Shown here one piece after another: positions 26,246-35,665 of a stretch of DNA of 64,000 bases. The first letter of the stretch is position 1. The number at the start of each line of letters is the position of its first letter. The stretch is from Anaerotruncus colihominis (lineage in GTDB: Bacteria; Bacillota; Clostridia; Oscillospirales; Ruminococcaceae), in contig CP102255.1 of assembly GCA_025146135.1 (NCBI GenBank), positions 248,001-312,000 on the forward strand, read 5' to 3'. The translations under genes were made by a program, and so were the position numbers. Under the pieces are notes generated by a model. The model made no database searches. It was not told the DNA's origin and saw only the letters and a list, made by a program, of their open reading frames with translations.

Positions 26246-26749
26246 ATGTTCAGAGAAATGCGCCGCAAGAAACAGGAGCTTTCCCGCATGGAGAGTGTCG
26301 CGCTGCTGGAGCGGGCGACCTCCGGCGTGCTTGCCGTATTGGGCGACGGCGATTACCCGTATGCCGTTCCATTGAGCTTTGTCTATTACGACGAAAAGCT
26401 TTACTTTCACTGCGCCGTGACCGGCCACAAGCTGGACGCCGTCAAAAGACATCCGAAAGCGTCGTTCTGTGTCATCGGGCAGGATCATGTTCTGCCGGAA
26501 AAGTATACAACCTGCTTTCGAAGCGCCATTGCGTTCGGGCGCGTGCGCGTGCTGGAGGACCCGGCAGAAAAGCTGCATGCGCTGGAGTTGCTGGCCGCGA
26601 AGTATTCGCCTGGCCAGGCCGAGGGCCGCAGGCAGGAGATCGACCAGCAGTTTGACCGGGTGTGTATGCTGGAATTATCCATCGAGCATCTGACCGGCAA
26701 AGAGGCGATTGAGCTGACAAAGCAGCGCCAGGCGCGGGAAAAAGCGTAA
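26246..26749 (+). CDS. Pyridoxamine 5'-phosphate oxidase-like flavin protein (NimA type)
   Basis: 167 residues with the split-barrel FMN-binding fold of the PNPOx-like family: MRRKKQELSRMESVALLERATSGVLAVLGDGDYPYAVPLSFVYYDEKLYFHCAVTGHKLDAVKRHPKASFCVIG. The conserved P-Y-x-V-P-x-x-F and H-K-x-D motifs resemble NimA-related nitroreductase or heme/flavin-binding proteins. Actual activity is uncertain. AAAGGAG precedes the ATG. It is a monocistronic unit between two terminators. Confidence 0.85.
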   Translation: MFREMRRKKQELSRMESVALLERATSGVLAVLGDGDYPYAVPLSFVYYDEKLYFHCAVTGHKLDAVKRHPKASFCVIGQDHVLPEKYTTCFRSAIAFGRVRVLEDPAEKLHALELLAAKYSPGQAEGRRQEIDQQFDRVCMLELSIEHLTGKEAIELTKQRQAREKA

Positions 26750-26750
26750 C

Positions 26751-26776
26751 GGGCCGCCGGCTTATGCCGGCGGCCC
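26751..26776 (+). terminator. Terminator between convergent genes
   Basis: An 11-bp perfect GC-rich stem (GGGCCGCCGGC) with a TTAT loop ends in GTTT. It serves the PNPOx-like gene and perhaps the convergent membrane protein gene. Confidence 0.7.
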
Positions 26777-26799
26777 GTTTGATATGCATATGTAAAACC

Positions 26800-27285
26800 T
26801 TAATATACCAGCGCCACGACCAAAAACATGATGGCTGCCTGGACAGCGATGCAGCCGATTGTAATCCCAATACAAATCGGAAGCGTATTTTTGCCGTCTG
26901 CACGCAGCGAACGCGAGATGCAAAGGGTGCTGCCAAGCAGGCCGATCAGCAGACCGATGATTCCCGAAAAGAAATAGCCGAGGATCAGCATCAAAGCGGT
27001 CATCACCCAGGCCCAGGCCGGCGTCTTGCCGACAGGGACATACTTCTCACCGGAGCCGAGATACACGCCGTCGACAGCGAGATCAGCTTTGCTCCCAATC
27101 ATCACAAGGTTGAGCACCTTGTCCTCGATTCTGATTTCACGGTCAAGCAGCATGATCCAGAAATTCTGGCTGCGCACTTTTTCAACCTGTCCGTCGACAA
27201 CAACCTTGAGCGCGCCAAAGCCGCGTTTGATCTCAATGGTGTGATTCTTTCCGTTGACCGATACATCCCACTTGGATATTGCCAT
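26800..27285 (-). CDS. Unknown protein: beta-rich N-domain plus two or three membrane segments
   Basis: 161 residues. Residues 1-80 are beta-rich (WDVSVNGKNHTIEIKRGFGALKVVVDGQVEK) and loosely resemble the FAIM1/immunoglobulin-like fold; this is weak. Residues about 90-160 hold two to three hydrophobic segments (AWAWVMTALMLILGYFFSGIIGLLIGLLGS and IGCIAVQAAIMFLVVALVY). It should be a membrane protein with the N-domain in the cytosol. ATG at 27285 is chosen, with AGGAGGG 11 bases upstream. No functional clue comes from its neighbours. Confidence 0.65.
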   Translation of the reverse strand: MAISKWDVSVNGKNHTIEIKRGFGALKVVVDGQVEKVRSQNFWIMLLDREIRIEDKVLNLVMIGSKADLAVDGVYLGSGEKYVPVGKTPAWAWVMTALMLILGYFFSGIIGLLIGLLGSTLCISRSLRADGKNTLPICIGITIGCIAVQAAIMFLVVALVY

Positions 27286-27443
27286 TGCTAAAAGTACCCT
27301 CCTAAGGCGCATCCATTCAGCGCCCGTTTTTTACCAATTATATCATAATAACCGCTTTTTAGCAAGATTGTGACAACTCGGAAAACAGATTTATTGCACA
27401 GCGCGGGCCGTTTATGGAACGCTTATCCGCTTGTTTAACCCGC

Positions 27444-30044
27444 CTATCCGAGCATGGTGAGAAAACGGCTCGGCCCGGCCGGGCCGCGCCCGCGCCGCCC
27501 GCGCGCCCAGGATACGAACAGCTTTTTTTTGGCGCGCGTGACCGACACATAAAAGACGCGCGCCTCCTCGTCAAGCGCGCCGGAGCGTAGCGCCTGCCAG
27601 GTGGGAAATACGCCCTCCTGCATCATCGGCAAAAACACATAGTCAAATTCGCAGCCCTTTGACTGATGCGCCGTGATGACGGCGACCTTGTTGGCTGTTT
27701 TGCGCATGCGGTCAAGCGCGCCTGGCGAAAGCGCCGCCAGCTCGAGCAGCGCGGCGAGCTGCCGCGCCGGCGGCTGCGTGCAGTCGGTATAATCGTCGGC
27801 CGCGCCGTAAAACAGTTCCAGGTTCGCCAGGCGCGCCGGCTCCGCCGTGAACGCCTCCTCCAGCCCGAACATCCGGCAGGCGAGCCGCGCGGCTTCGGGC
27901 GCGGCGAGCGCGGCGGTTTTTGCGCGGACATCCGCCAGCAGGCGCGCGAACGGCTCCAGGCGCGGCAGGAGCTTTTCGTAGGCCGCGCGCCGCGCCGTCT
28001 CATACGGCGCGACATACCGCTCGATCAGCGCGGCCAGCGCGTCCGCCGTGGCGAGGATGTCGTCCATCGCGTTATGCGACGGGTCGTGCGCCGCGCCGAG
28101 CGCCGCCGAGACGGTCGACAGCTTGTGGTTGGGCAAATCCTTCATGTAGCGGCGGCTGATATCGAGCGTGTCGTACCAGACGTTGGAGAGCGTCTGCACG
28201 CTGCCCGCGCGCGCAAGGTTCTGGGAAGTGATCGTCAAATCGAACATAACATTGTGCCCGACCAGGACGCAGCCTTTCGAAAAGTCGAGGAAATCCTCGA
28301 GCGCGGCGCACGGCGCGCCGCCGTTTTCCGCCAGAAACGCGTCGGAGAAGCCGTGTACCCGCTCAGACGCGCCGACAGGCCGCGACGGACACAGGAACCG
28401 TTCGAAACGCACGGCTTCGCCGCCGCCGGGCGAGAGACGGACAGCCGCGATCTGTACGATATCGTCCGTATAAACGTCGGCACCGGTGCTTTCCACGTCG
28501 AACACGACGACGCGTCCGTCAAAAAACGCCTCCAGCAGACCGGCGAAAAAGTCGCCGTCGCGGTGCGTGCGCAGATCGGCCAGATCGCATGGGAGCGCGC
28601 CGCTGTCCGTGCGCGGCAGAGCCGCCAGCGCGCGCGCCGTCGCTTCGCCGACGCCGGCCGTATGACGGCGTAGCAGGCGCAGCATCGCAGCGCCGTCGCG
28701 CGGGTTGGCAAGCAGGGCGATACAGGCGAGCGCGTCCTTTACCTCGGCCCGCGAAAAGAGGCGCAGCTCGTCGGCGAGCATAAAGCGGACGGGCGACCGC
28801 GCTGCGTGCGCGCCCTGGCAGAGCAGTTCGCACAGCTCGGAACAGGCCCAGTTGGAGCGCGCGATGACGGCCGCGCGCGTGTAGTCGGTTATTCCGAGCG
28901 ATTCAATTGACTCTAAAATCCAGGCGGCTTCCGCTTCGGGCGTGTCAAAGGCGCGTACCACGATATCGGTACACCGCGGCGAGGAAACGCTGAAGCGGCT
29001 GCCGCCGCCGCGGCCAAAGGCTGCCTTCAGGATGTTTTGGCCGACAGCGAGAAGCTGGCTGCTGCTGCGGTAATTGATCGTAAATTCCACACGGACAGGG
29101 TGGAAATCCGCCTCAAAACGCGCGGCGAGCGCGGCAGGGTCGGAGCCGCGCCAGCCGTAGATTGTCTGGTTGAAGTCTCCGCAGAACAGTGTGACCGCGC
29201 CGCTGCACAGACGGGAGAGCAGGCTGTATTCCGCAAGGCTGACATCCTGCGCTTCGTCGACATGCGCAAAGCGAAAGCGGCCGGTCCATAGCTGCGCGGT
29301 CTGCCGGTCGCGCAGCAGGGCTGCGGCGCGGATGAGCAGGTCGGAGAAATCGAGCGTGTTGTTCTCCAAAAGCGTCTGATCGTAAAGGCGCGCGACGGAA
29401 GCGCCGTATTTTGCGAGAAAACGGAAAAACTTTTCGTCATAGCGGCGCTGTTCGTCGACGCAGATACGTTCGACCTGTTCGCGGCGGGAAACGAATACGG
29501 CGGCTGCGGCTTCGGCGTGGGAGCGCGCCGGCTCCTCGAGCATAGCGTCCTTGACAAGCCCAATAAAATCAAGAAGAATCTGCGCGCTGCGCCCGTCGAT
29601 TTCCCGACCGAGCGTGCGTTCGACGGCGAGGCGAACGATCTCAAGCGCGTCGGCTGCGTCGCAGACGGTGAAATCGCGTCCGAGATCTGTGCGCGCGGCC
29701 GGCGTCTCGCGCAGCATACGCGCGCAAAAGCTGTGCACCGTATGCACGGCCACGTCCCGCGCCGCTTCGCCCGCGACCGTTTCAATACGTTCGATCATTT
29801 CGCGGCAGGCGCGGTTTGTAAAGGTAAGGCAGAGGATTTCCTCCGGCGCCGCGGCGCCGGAGACGATCAGGTTTGCCACACGGCGCGCGAGCGTATCTGT
29901 TTTTCCGGTTCCCGCGCCGGCAAGCAGAAGGATGCTGTGCGCCGTATCCCCGATTACGACGCGCTGTTGTTCGTTTGGTGCATGAAGCGCCCGCGCCATG
30001 GATGGCGCGGGCGCGGGGACGCTCCCGGAAAGGGCGGCGGACAT
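27444..30044 (-). CDS. SF1 (UvrD/Rep-like) helicase with an embedded DEDDh 3'-5' exonuclease domain
   Basis: 866 residues. Helicase motifs flank a nuclease: Walker A GAGTGKT at 43-49, LCLTFTNRAC (Ia) at 71-80, DEAQD at 263-267, GDFNQTIYGWRGSD at 289-302 and INYRSS at 323-328. Residues about 511-680 are a DnaQ-like domain with Exo I Asp516/Glu518 (FDVEST), Exo II GHNVMFD (Asp602) and Exo III His657-x-Ala-x-x-Asp662. Helicase motifs V (TAHQSKGCEFDYVFLP, 791-806) and VI (FYVSVTRAKKKLF, 831-843) follow. All catalytic residues look intact, so ATP-driven unwinding may be coupled to 3'-5' degradation. It starts 1 bp after the stop of the nucleoside permease gene, with GGGAGG nine bases upstream. Confidence 0.85.
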   Translation of the reverse strand: MSAALSGSVPAPAPSMARALHAPNEQQRVVIGDTAHSILLLAGAGTGKTDTLARRVANLIVSGAAAPEEILCLTFTNRACREMIERIETVAGEAARDVAVHTVHSFCARMLRETPAARTDLGRDFTVCDAADALEIVRLAVERTLGREIDGRSAQILLDFIGLVKDAMLEEPARSHAEAAAAVFVSRREQVERICVDEQRRYDEKFFRFLAKYGASVARLYDQTLLENNTLDFSDLLIRAAALLRDRQTAQLWTGRFRFAHVDEAQDVSLAEYSLLSRLCSGAVTLFCGDFNQTIYGWRGSDPAALAARFEADFHPVRVEFTINYRSSSQLLAVGQNILKAAFGRGGGSRFSVSSPRCTDIVVRAFDTPEAEAAWILESIESLGITDYTRAAVIARSNWACSELCELLCQGAHAARSPVRFMLADELRLFSRAEVKDALACIALLANPRDGAAMLRLLRRHTAGVGEATARALAALPRTDSGALPCDLADLRTHRDGDFFAGLLEAFFDGRVVVFDVESTGADVYTDDIVQIAAVRLSPGGGEAVRFERFLCPSRPVGASERVHGFSDAFLAENGGAPCAALEDFLDFSKGCVLVGHNVMFDLTITSQNLARAGSVQTLSNVWYDTLDISRRYMKDLPNHKLSTVSAALGAAHDPSHNAMDDILATADALAALIERYVAPYETARRAAYEKLLPRLEPFARLLADVRAKTAALAAPEAARLACRMFGLEEAFTAEPARLANLELFYGAADDYTDCTQPPARQLAALLELAALSPGALDRMRKTANKVAVITAHQSKGCEFDYVFLPMMQEGVFPTWQALRSGALDEEARVFYVSVTRAKKKLFVSWARGRRGRGPAGPSRFLTMLG

Positions 30045-30045
30045 A

Positions 30046-31011
30046 TCAGCGTTCCTCCCTGAAATACGGGTTGCCAAGGGCGGCCGGCGGCTGATTTTCA
30101 CGCCGCTTGCCCTGGACGATCAACACAAGCGCGACAATTGTCATAAGATACGGAATCATATCGAGAAGCTGCGCCGAGACGCGAAGTTCAAATCCAAAGA
30201 GATTGAGCTGCGCGTTTTGCAGCTTGAATCCGACGCCGCGCAGCGCGCCGAAGAAATACGCGCCGAAAATGGCTTTGGCCGGGTTCCAGGTGGAAAAGAT
30301 GACAAGCGCGACGGCGATCCAGCCGATGCCGGCGGTGATATTCTCCTGCCAGCGCGGCACGAATACGATCGACAGATACGCGCCGCCCATCCCGCAGAGA
30401 AAGCCGCCCGCCACGATATTAAGGTACTTGACAAGCGTGACATTGACCCCGGCCGCGTCAGCCGCGCCGGGATTTTCACCGACGGCGCGCGTCGAAAGGC
30501 CGGCGTAGGTGCGCGTCAGATAGATGTACAGGAGCACCGCGAGCACCGGCGCGATCTGCACATAGACGCTCTGCTGGAAAAACATTTCGCCGAGCACCGG
30601 GATTTTTGAAAGGCCCGGCACATTGTAGGCGGAAAAGGCCCGCAGGATCGAATTGGGCAGCGCCAGACCGGCCAGCGGTTTGCCGAGCGTGCCGGACAGG
30701 CCCGTGCCGAAGATGGTCAGCGCCAGCCCCGTGACGGTGTGGTTGCCACGCAGCGTCACGGTGATGACCGCATAGATCAGCGCGCCGAACGCGCCCGCCA
30801 GCCCTGCGACGGCGATGGTCAGAAATGGGTTGCCGGTGTGCAGCGCCGTCATAAAGCCGAACACAGCGCCCATCAGCATCATGCCTTCGACGCCGAGATT
30901 GATATTTCCGGATTTCTCGCACAGGATGCCGCCAAGCGTGCCGAACAGGATCGGCGTGCCCATCTGGACGGCGACCTGTAAAAACAGAGATACCTGCGTC
31001 AGTCCGCTCAT
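30046..31011 (-). CDS. Nucleoside-type ABC transporter permease (second)
   Basis: 321 residues with eight or more membrane segments. The N-terminal TPILFGTLGGILCEKSGNINLGVEGMMLMGAVFGF is diagnostic of the BMP/guanosine-type (NupQ-like) permeases. Later are AVGENPGAADAAGVNV and GWIAVALVIFSTWNP. It pairs with the upstream permease, ATPase and BMP lipoprotein to import purine nucleosides or related compounds. Its ATG overlaps the stop of the preceding permease (ATGA). Confidence 0.9.
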   Translation of the reverse strand: MSGLTQVSLFLQVAVQMGTPILFGTLGGILCEKSGNINLGVEGMMLMGAVFGFMTALHTGNPFLTIAVAGLAGAFGALIYAVITVTLRGNHTVTGLALTIFGTGLSGTLGKPLAGLALPNSILRAFSAYNVPGLSKIPVLGEMFFQQSVYVQIAPVLAVLLYIYLTRTYAGLSTRAVGENPGAADAAGVNVTLVKYLNIVAGGFLCGMGGAYLSIVFVPRWQENITAGIGWIAVALVIFSTWNPAKAIFGAYFFGALRGVGFKLQNAQLNLFGFELRVSAQLLDMIPYLMTIVALVLIVQGKRRENQPPAALGNPYFREER

Positions 31012-32078
31012 TTGACCGCCTCCTTTTCAGAGCTTTGCGTGCGCACCAGACGGTAATTTAAGAAAAATTCACTGCCCAAAACGAAAAACAGGATGACGCC
31101 CTGCAATATATCCGCTACGGCCGATGGTACCTGAAGCGCCGTCTGGATATAGGCGCTGCCCTGAAGCAGCGCGGCGAACAGCAGCGATACCACGACGACC
31201 GCCGGCGCGGACAGACGCGCCAGCCACGCTGTGATGACGGCCGTGAAGCCAAGCCCTGCGGAGAGCTGGTCGGTCAGCGATTTTTCAATTGCTGAGGCCT
31301 GCATGAAGCCGGCTGCGCCGCACAGCCCTCCGCCGATCATCACGGCCGCTGCCGTAACGCCTGCCACGGAAATGCCCGCGTAACGGGCCGTCGTTTCACT
31401 TTCTCCGATGACGGAAATTTCATATCCGAGCTTTGTTTTGGCCAACAGGATATGGACGGCCAGCGCCAGAACAAGCACAATGATCCAGCCGATATGAACG
31501 CCGAACAGTTTGGGAAGCACGGCCGCGTCGACGAATTTGGGCATTTTGGCAAAGCCGCCCGCGCTCGGGTCCTTCCACGGGCCGTACTGAAGATACGTGA
31601 TGAATTTCGTCGCCACATAGTTGAGCATCAATGTGACGAGAATCTCGCTTGTGCGGAATTTCGATTTGAGGACTGCCGGAATGAGCGCCCACAGGCCGCC
31701 GCCGATCAGGGAGGCGGCAAACATCAGCGGCAGAAGCGCCCCGGCCGGCAGCGTTTTGAAGTGATAGGCCGTCCATGTCGCGAACAGAGCGCCCAGATAA
31801 AACTGTCCCTCCGCGCCGATATTCCAAAATTTCATCTTAAAGCATACAGCCACGCCGAGCGAAAGCGTCGTCAGCGGGATGGCCTTGACAATGGTCTGAC
31901 GGATACGGTGCGCCGTACCGGTGGAACCGACGATGATATTGGAAAAAACAGCAACGGGATTGTAGCCGAGCGCCGCCATGATCAGCGACGCGCAGACAAG
32001 CGCGGCAAAAACAGCCGCCAGACGTGTGACGATGTCGCGCCGGCGCGACGGGTCCGGACGCCGTACAATGCGGATCAT
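31008..32078 (-). CDS. Nucleoside-type ABC transporter permease (first)
   Basis: 356 residues. A cytosolic N-terminus (RRPDPSRRRDIVTRLAA) precedes about eight membrane segments. Motifs of the NupP-like branch are TIVKAIPLTTLSLGVAVCFKMKFWNIGAEGQFYLGALFATW and VIGESETTARYAGISV with GLCGAAGFMQASAIEKSLTDQLSAGLGFTAVITAWLARLSAPAVV. It overlaps the ATPase stop by ATGA and the next permease start by ATGA, a tightly coupled operon. It forms the heterodimeric channel with the following permease. Confidence 0.92.
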   Translation of the reverse strand: MIRIVRRPDPSRRRDIVTRLAAVFAALVCASLIMAALGYNPVAVFSNIIVGSTGTAHRIRQTIVKAIPLTTLSLGVAVCFKMKFWNIGAEGQFYLGALFATWTAYHFKTLPAGALLPLMFAASLIGGGLWALIPAVLKSKFRTSEILVTLMLNYVATKFITYLQYGPWKDPSAGGFAKMPKFVDAAVLPKLFGVHIGWIIVLVLALAVHILLAKTKLGYEISVIGESETTARYAGISVAGVTAAAVMIGGGLCGAAGFMQASAIEKSLTDQLSAGLGFTAVITAWLARLSAPAVVVVSLLFAALLQGSAYIQTALQVPSAVADILQGVILFFVLGSEFFLNYRLVRTQSSEKEAVK

Positions 32079-33601
32079 GCGACCACCTCCCCGGGTTTAT
32101 GGCCGAGCATCATCAGCCCGATATCCTCTTTGGTGACCTGCGCCGGATCGACGATGCCCATAACCGCGCCGCCATGGATGACCATAACGCGGTCGCACAG
32201 CTCCATCAGCACATCGAGGTCCTCGCCGATGAACAGGATGCCGACGCCCTTTTCCTTCTGTTTGTTCAGCGCGTCATAAATAAAATAGGAAGCGCCGATA
32301 TCAAGCCCGCGCACAGGATAGGCGGTTATAAGCAGCGTTGGGTTCAGATCAATTTCACGTCCGAGCAGCACCTTCTGGATATTGCCGCCCGACAGCTTTT
32401 TGACGATGTGGCCGACCGACGGCGTGTCGATGGAATAATCACGCACAATGCGTTCGGCGTCCCGCCGGCCGGAGGAACGGTCGATAAACGGCGTTTTGCC
32501 GCGCCGGAAGGTTTTGAGCATCACGTTCTCAACGATGTCCATACCCGCGACAAGCCCCATGCCGAGGCGGTCCTCCGGGATAAAGCTCATCTGAATGCCG
32601 CGCCTGATGATCTCGGCCGGCGGCTTGCCGAGAATCGATTCGCCCTGGAACACGATCTCGCCGGACGAAGCGCGCTGCATACCGGCAATGATCTCGCACA
32701 GCTCCTTCTGGCCGCTGCCGGCGATACCGGCCACGCCGAGTATTTCGCCGCCGGAGAGCGTAAAGCTCATACCGTCGAGCGTCTTGACGCCGCCCGGCCC
32801 GCGCGCCGAAAGGCCGCGCACCTCGAGCAGCGGGCGCTTCAGCTCCTGAGGGACGGCGGGACGCGCGATCTTGAGCGAGACGGGCCGCCCGACCATCAGC
32901 TCAGTCAGAGAGCGGGCGTCGGCGTCCTTCGTCTCGACCGTGCCGACCGACTCGCCGCGGCGCAGCACGGTCACACGGTCGCTGATCTCAAGCACCTCGC
33001 CCAGCTTATGGGTGATGATGATGACGGAGCAGCCCTCCGCCTTCATGCCGCGCAGGATCTCAAAGAGACTTTTTGTCTCCTGCGGCGTAAGCACCGCCGT
33101 CGGCTCGTCGAGGATCAACACATTTGCGCCGTGGTAAAGGGCTTTGAGGATTTCAACCGTCTGCTTTTCTCCGACGGACATGTTGTAAACCTTGCGCTCA
33201 GGGTCAACCGTCAGGCCGTAGCGGGCGCCAAGCGCTTTCATCCGCGCGGCGAGCGCGCGCTTATTTACAAACAGCCCGCCGCGTGCGCCGAGCGCAAGAT
33301 TTTCGGCAGCGGTCATCACATCGACAAGCTTGAAATGCTGGTGCACCATGCCGATGCCGGACTCAATCGCATCGCGCGGCGAAGCGAAGCGCCGCTTGCG
33401 TCCGTCCACGACGATCTGGCCGCTGTCCGGCGCATAGATGCCGGAGAGCATATTGACAAGCGTGCTCTTGCCTGATCCGTTTTCACCAAGCAGCGCGTGA
33501 ATTTCACCGCGTCTGACATCCAGACAGACGTTGTGGTTGGCGCGGACACTGCCGAACGATTTGCAGATATCGGTCAGTTGGATATAGGGCGCGCAATCCA
33601 T
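32075..33601 (-). CDS. Nucleoside-type ABC transporter ATPase, two ABC domains in one chain
   Basis: 508 residues with two ABC domains, the RbsA/NupO layout. The first has Walker A GENGSGKST near residue 40, MVHQHFKLVDVMTAAENL as Q-loop region, and VLILDEPTAVLTPQE. The second has the degenerate Walker A VAGIAGSGQKEL, SFIPEDRLGMGLV and signature LSGGNIQKVLLGRE. It energises the two downstream permeases. AAGGAGG precedes the ATG. A hairpin separates it from the upstream binding-protein gene. Confidence 0.94.
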   Translation of the reverse strand: MDCAPYIQLTDICKSFGSVRANHNVCLDVRRGEIHALLGENGSGKSTLVNMLSGIYAPDSGQIVVDGRKRRFASPRDAIESGIGMVHQHFKLVDVMTAAENLALGARGGLFVNKRALAARMKALGARYGLTVDPERKVYNMSVGEKQTVEILKALYHGANVLILDEPTAVLTPQETKSLFEILRGMKAEGCSVIIITHKLGEVLEISDRVTVLRRGESVGTVETKDADARSLTELMVGRPVSLKIARPAVPQELKRPLLEVRGLSARGPGGVKTLDGMSFTLSGGEILGVAGIAGSGQKELCEIIAGMQRASSGEIVFQGESILGKPPAEIIRRGIQMSFIPEDRLGMGLVAGMDIVENVMLKTFRRGKTPFIDRSSGRRDAERIVRDYSIDTPSVGHIVKKLSGGNIQKVLLGREIDLNPTLLITAYPVRGLDIGASYFIYDALNKQKEKGVGILFIGEDLDVLMELCDRVMVIHGGAVMGIVDPAQVTKEDIGLMMLGHKPGEVVA

Positions 33602-33662
33602 GTTGGAACCTCCTTATTTTGCTGATGGCAGGCCGCCCGAAAAGGCGAATGGGCGGGAGAGG

Positions 33663-33696
33663 GAAAAGAAGGGGCGGGGCATGGCCCCGCCCCTTC
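33663..33696 (-). terminator. Leaky terminator between BMP lipoprotein and ATPase genes
   Basis: On the minus strand a perfect 13-bp stem (GAAGGGGCGGGGC at one arm, three-base loop) at 33668-33696 is followed by TTTT. It lies 17 bp past the binding-protein stop, so it probably gives excess binding-protein mRNA. Confidence 0.7.
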
Positions 33697-33712
33697 GGTG
33701 GAACGGAAAAGT

Positions 33713-34951
33713 TTAGGCGGCGGGGACGGTGCCAACAATGTTGTCAACAAACCAGTCGAACGCAAGCAGCTCGGCGTCGGTCATTTCGGAGCCGGCGGGC
33801 ACGCGCTCGGCGCCCGTGTTGTCGCTGATCGGGCCGGCAAAGATTTTCAGCTCGCCGGATTCAATCTTGGCGTACGCCTCGTCGATTTTCTCCTGCGTAC
33901 CCTCGGCGCAATTGGCGGAAAGCTCGTCAAGGTAGACAATGCCGTCCTTCATATCGCCCCAATAGTTCTGCGAGGTCCAGGTGCCGTCGATGATCTTCTG
34001 CACCTCGGCGGTGTAATAGGAACCCCAATCCCACAGCGGGGCGGTCATATACGCCTGCGGCGCGACATCGTAGGTGGCCGCGTTGTAGCCGATCGCGAAC
34101 GCGCCCTTCTCCTGGGCGGCGACCTGCGGCGCGGTCGTGTCGACGTGCTGGCCGATCACATCGCAGCCGGAATTGAGCAGGTCGATCGCAACGTTTTTCT
34201 CACCGGCGGGATCGTACCAGGAATTGGTGAACTTGACTTCGACGGTCGCGTCCGGATTGACGGATTTGACGCCCAGTGCGAACGCGTTCGCACCGCGCAC
34301 AACCTCGGCGGTCGGCATGGCGGCGACATAGCCGATTTTGTTCGATTCCGTCTTGAGGCCGGCGGCGATGCCGGTCAGATAGCGGATTTGATACATACGA
34401 CCAAAATAGGCGGTCATGTTTTCGCCGTAGCGGAATCCCGAGCAGTGTTCAAAGATCACGTCCGGATACTCCTTGGCAACCTCCATCACCCAGTCCTGAT
34501 GACCGAAGCTTGTCGCAAAGATAACGTTGCAGCCCTGGTCGATCAGGTTGCGCACCTGGTCGGCGCATTCGGATTCCTCCGGGACATTTTCAACGATCAG
34601 CGTCTGATCTTCGGCCAGACCGAGCGTTTCGGCCATCTTGGCGCGGCCCTGGTCATGCGCGTAGGAGTAACCCTCGTCGCCGACCGGACCGACATAGAGA
34701 AATCCAATTTTCAAGTCTTCCTTTGCAATCGCCGGGAAGGTCTTTGTACCGACCTTTGCAGCCCAATCGTCGGCCGGTGCGGCTTCGGAAGCGGCGGCCT
34801 CGCCGCCGTCAGCCGGAGCGGAAGCAGCGGGCGCGGAAGCGGCCGCGCCGCCGGCAGTGGAAGCGGCCGGCTCGGAGCCTGCGCACGCGGCGGCAGAGGC
34901 CGCCATTGCCCCGGCAAGCAGCAGGGCAAGGATCTTTTTGCTCAGTTTCAT
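33713..34951 (-). CDS. BMP-family nucleoside-binding lipoprotein
   Basis: 412 residues with a lipobox (Cys23 in SAAACAGS) and a long Ala/Ser/Pro linker to about residue 65. The BMP domain then starts LKIGFLYVGPVGDEGYSYAHDQGRAKMAETLG. The family includes Treponema PnrA and Bacillus NupN, which bind purine nucleosides. Conserved elements include FATSFGHQDWVMEVAKEYPDV and GYVAAMP. It delivers ligand to the ATPase-permease genes downstream. It follows xpt, a purine salvage gene, supporting a purine substrate. AGGAG lies six bases before the ATG. Confidence 0.92.
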   Translation of the reverse strand: MKLSKKILALLLAGAMAASAAACAGSEPAASTAGGAAASAPAASAPADGGEAAASEAAPADDWAAKVGTKTFPAIAKEDLKIGFLYVGPVGDEGYSYAHDQGRAKMAETLGLAEDQTLIVENVPEESECADQVRNLIDQGCNVIFATSFGHQDWVMEVAKEYPDVIFEHCSGFRYGENMTAYFGRMYQIRYLTGIAAGLKTESNKIGYVAAMPTAEVVRGANAFALGVKSVNPDATVEVKFTNSWYDPAGEKNVAIDLLNSGCDVIGQHVDTTAPQVAAQEKGAFAIGYNAATYDVAPQAYMTAPLWDWGSYYTAEVQKIIDGTWTSQNYWGDMKDGIVYLDELSANCAEGTQEKIDEAYAKIESGELKIFAGPISDNTGAERVPAGSEMTDAELLAFDWFVDNIVGTVPAA

Positions 34952-35011
34952 TTTTTCTCCTCCAATTTTAACATTCCCCGCTTGTTATGCGGGTTCTTAT
35001 TCCAAAACACA

Positions 35012-35039
35012 GCCGCGCCCGCCGTGCAGCGGGCGCGGC
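35012..35039 (-). terminator. Hairpin between xpt and the BMP lipoprotein gene
   Basis: A perfect 11-bp GC-rich stem with a six-base loop lies about 47 bp past xpt. TGTGTTTTGG follows on the minus strand, so it is a modest terminator. Confidence 0.5.
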
Positions 35040-35086
35040 CGCGTGGAAAACACACGGAGTCGGATCATGAAAGAAAATCGACCGCG

Positions 35087-35665
35087 TCAGTCGCGGAAAA
35101 GGATCTCGCCGGTTTTGTCGTCCATGCTCTCCACGATGGCGAGCGATTCGACACGCACGCCGCGTCCGCGGATGAGCGCGCCGCCCTCCTGAAAGCCCTT
35201 TTCAATTACAATGCCCGCGCCGACAAGCGTTGCGCCAGAGTCCTCGACAAGCTTGCACAGCCCTTCGAGCGCGCTGCCCTTTGCGAGAAAATCGTCGATC
35301 AGCAGAACGCGGTCGTCCGGCAGCAGGAATTTCTTCGAAACGATGATGTCGTAAACGCGCCCGTGCGTGAAGGATTCCACGCGCGAGGTGAACACCTCAC
35401 CGTCGATGTTTTTCGACTGCGACTTTTTGGCAAACACAACCGGGACGTTAAAAAACTGCGCCGTTACAGCCGCAATCCCGATGCCGGAGGCCTCGATGGT
35501 CAGGATTTTCGTCACGCCGCAGTCGCCGAACAGACGCTTAAACTCCTGCCCGATCTCACAAAAGAGAGAAATATCCATCTGATGGTTGAGAAAGCTGTCA
35601 ACCTTGAGCACATTGCCGGCTTTAACAAGGCCGTCCGCGCGGATGCGCTGTTTCAAAAGCTCCAT
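35087..35665 (-). CDS. xpt: Xanthine phosphoribosyltransferase
   Basis: 192 residues, full length. Motifs of the Xpt family: MELLKQRIRADGLVKAGNVLKVDSFLNHQMD at the N-terminus, ILTIEASGIGIA, VFAKKSQSKN, and the PRPP-binding loop VLLIDDFLAKGSAL. It converts xanthine and PRPP to XMP in purine salvage. It lies upstream of the nucleoside ABC genes on the same strand, so imported purines could be salvaged. The 5' region contains no recognisable purine riboswitch. Confidence 0.94.
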   Translation of the reverse strand: MELLKQRIRADGLVKAGNVLKVDSFLNHQMDISLFCEIGQEFKRLFGDCGVTKILTIEASGIGIAAVTAQFFNVPVVFAKKSQSKNIDGEVFTSRVESFTHGRVYDIIVSKKFLLPDDRVLLIDDFLAKGSALEGLCKLVEDSGATLVGAGIVIEKGFQEGGALIRGRGVRVESLAIVESMDDKTGEILFRD

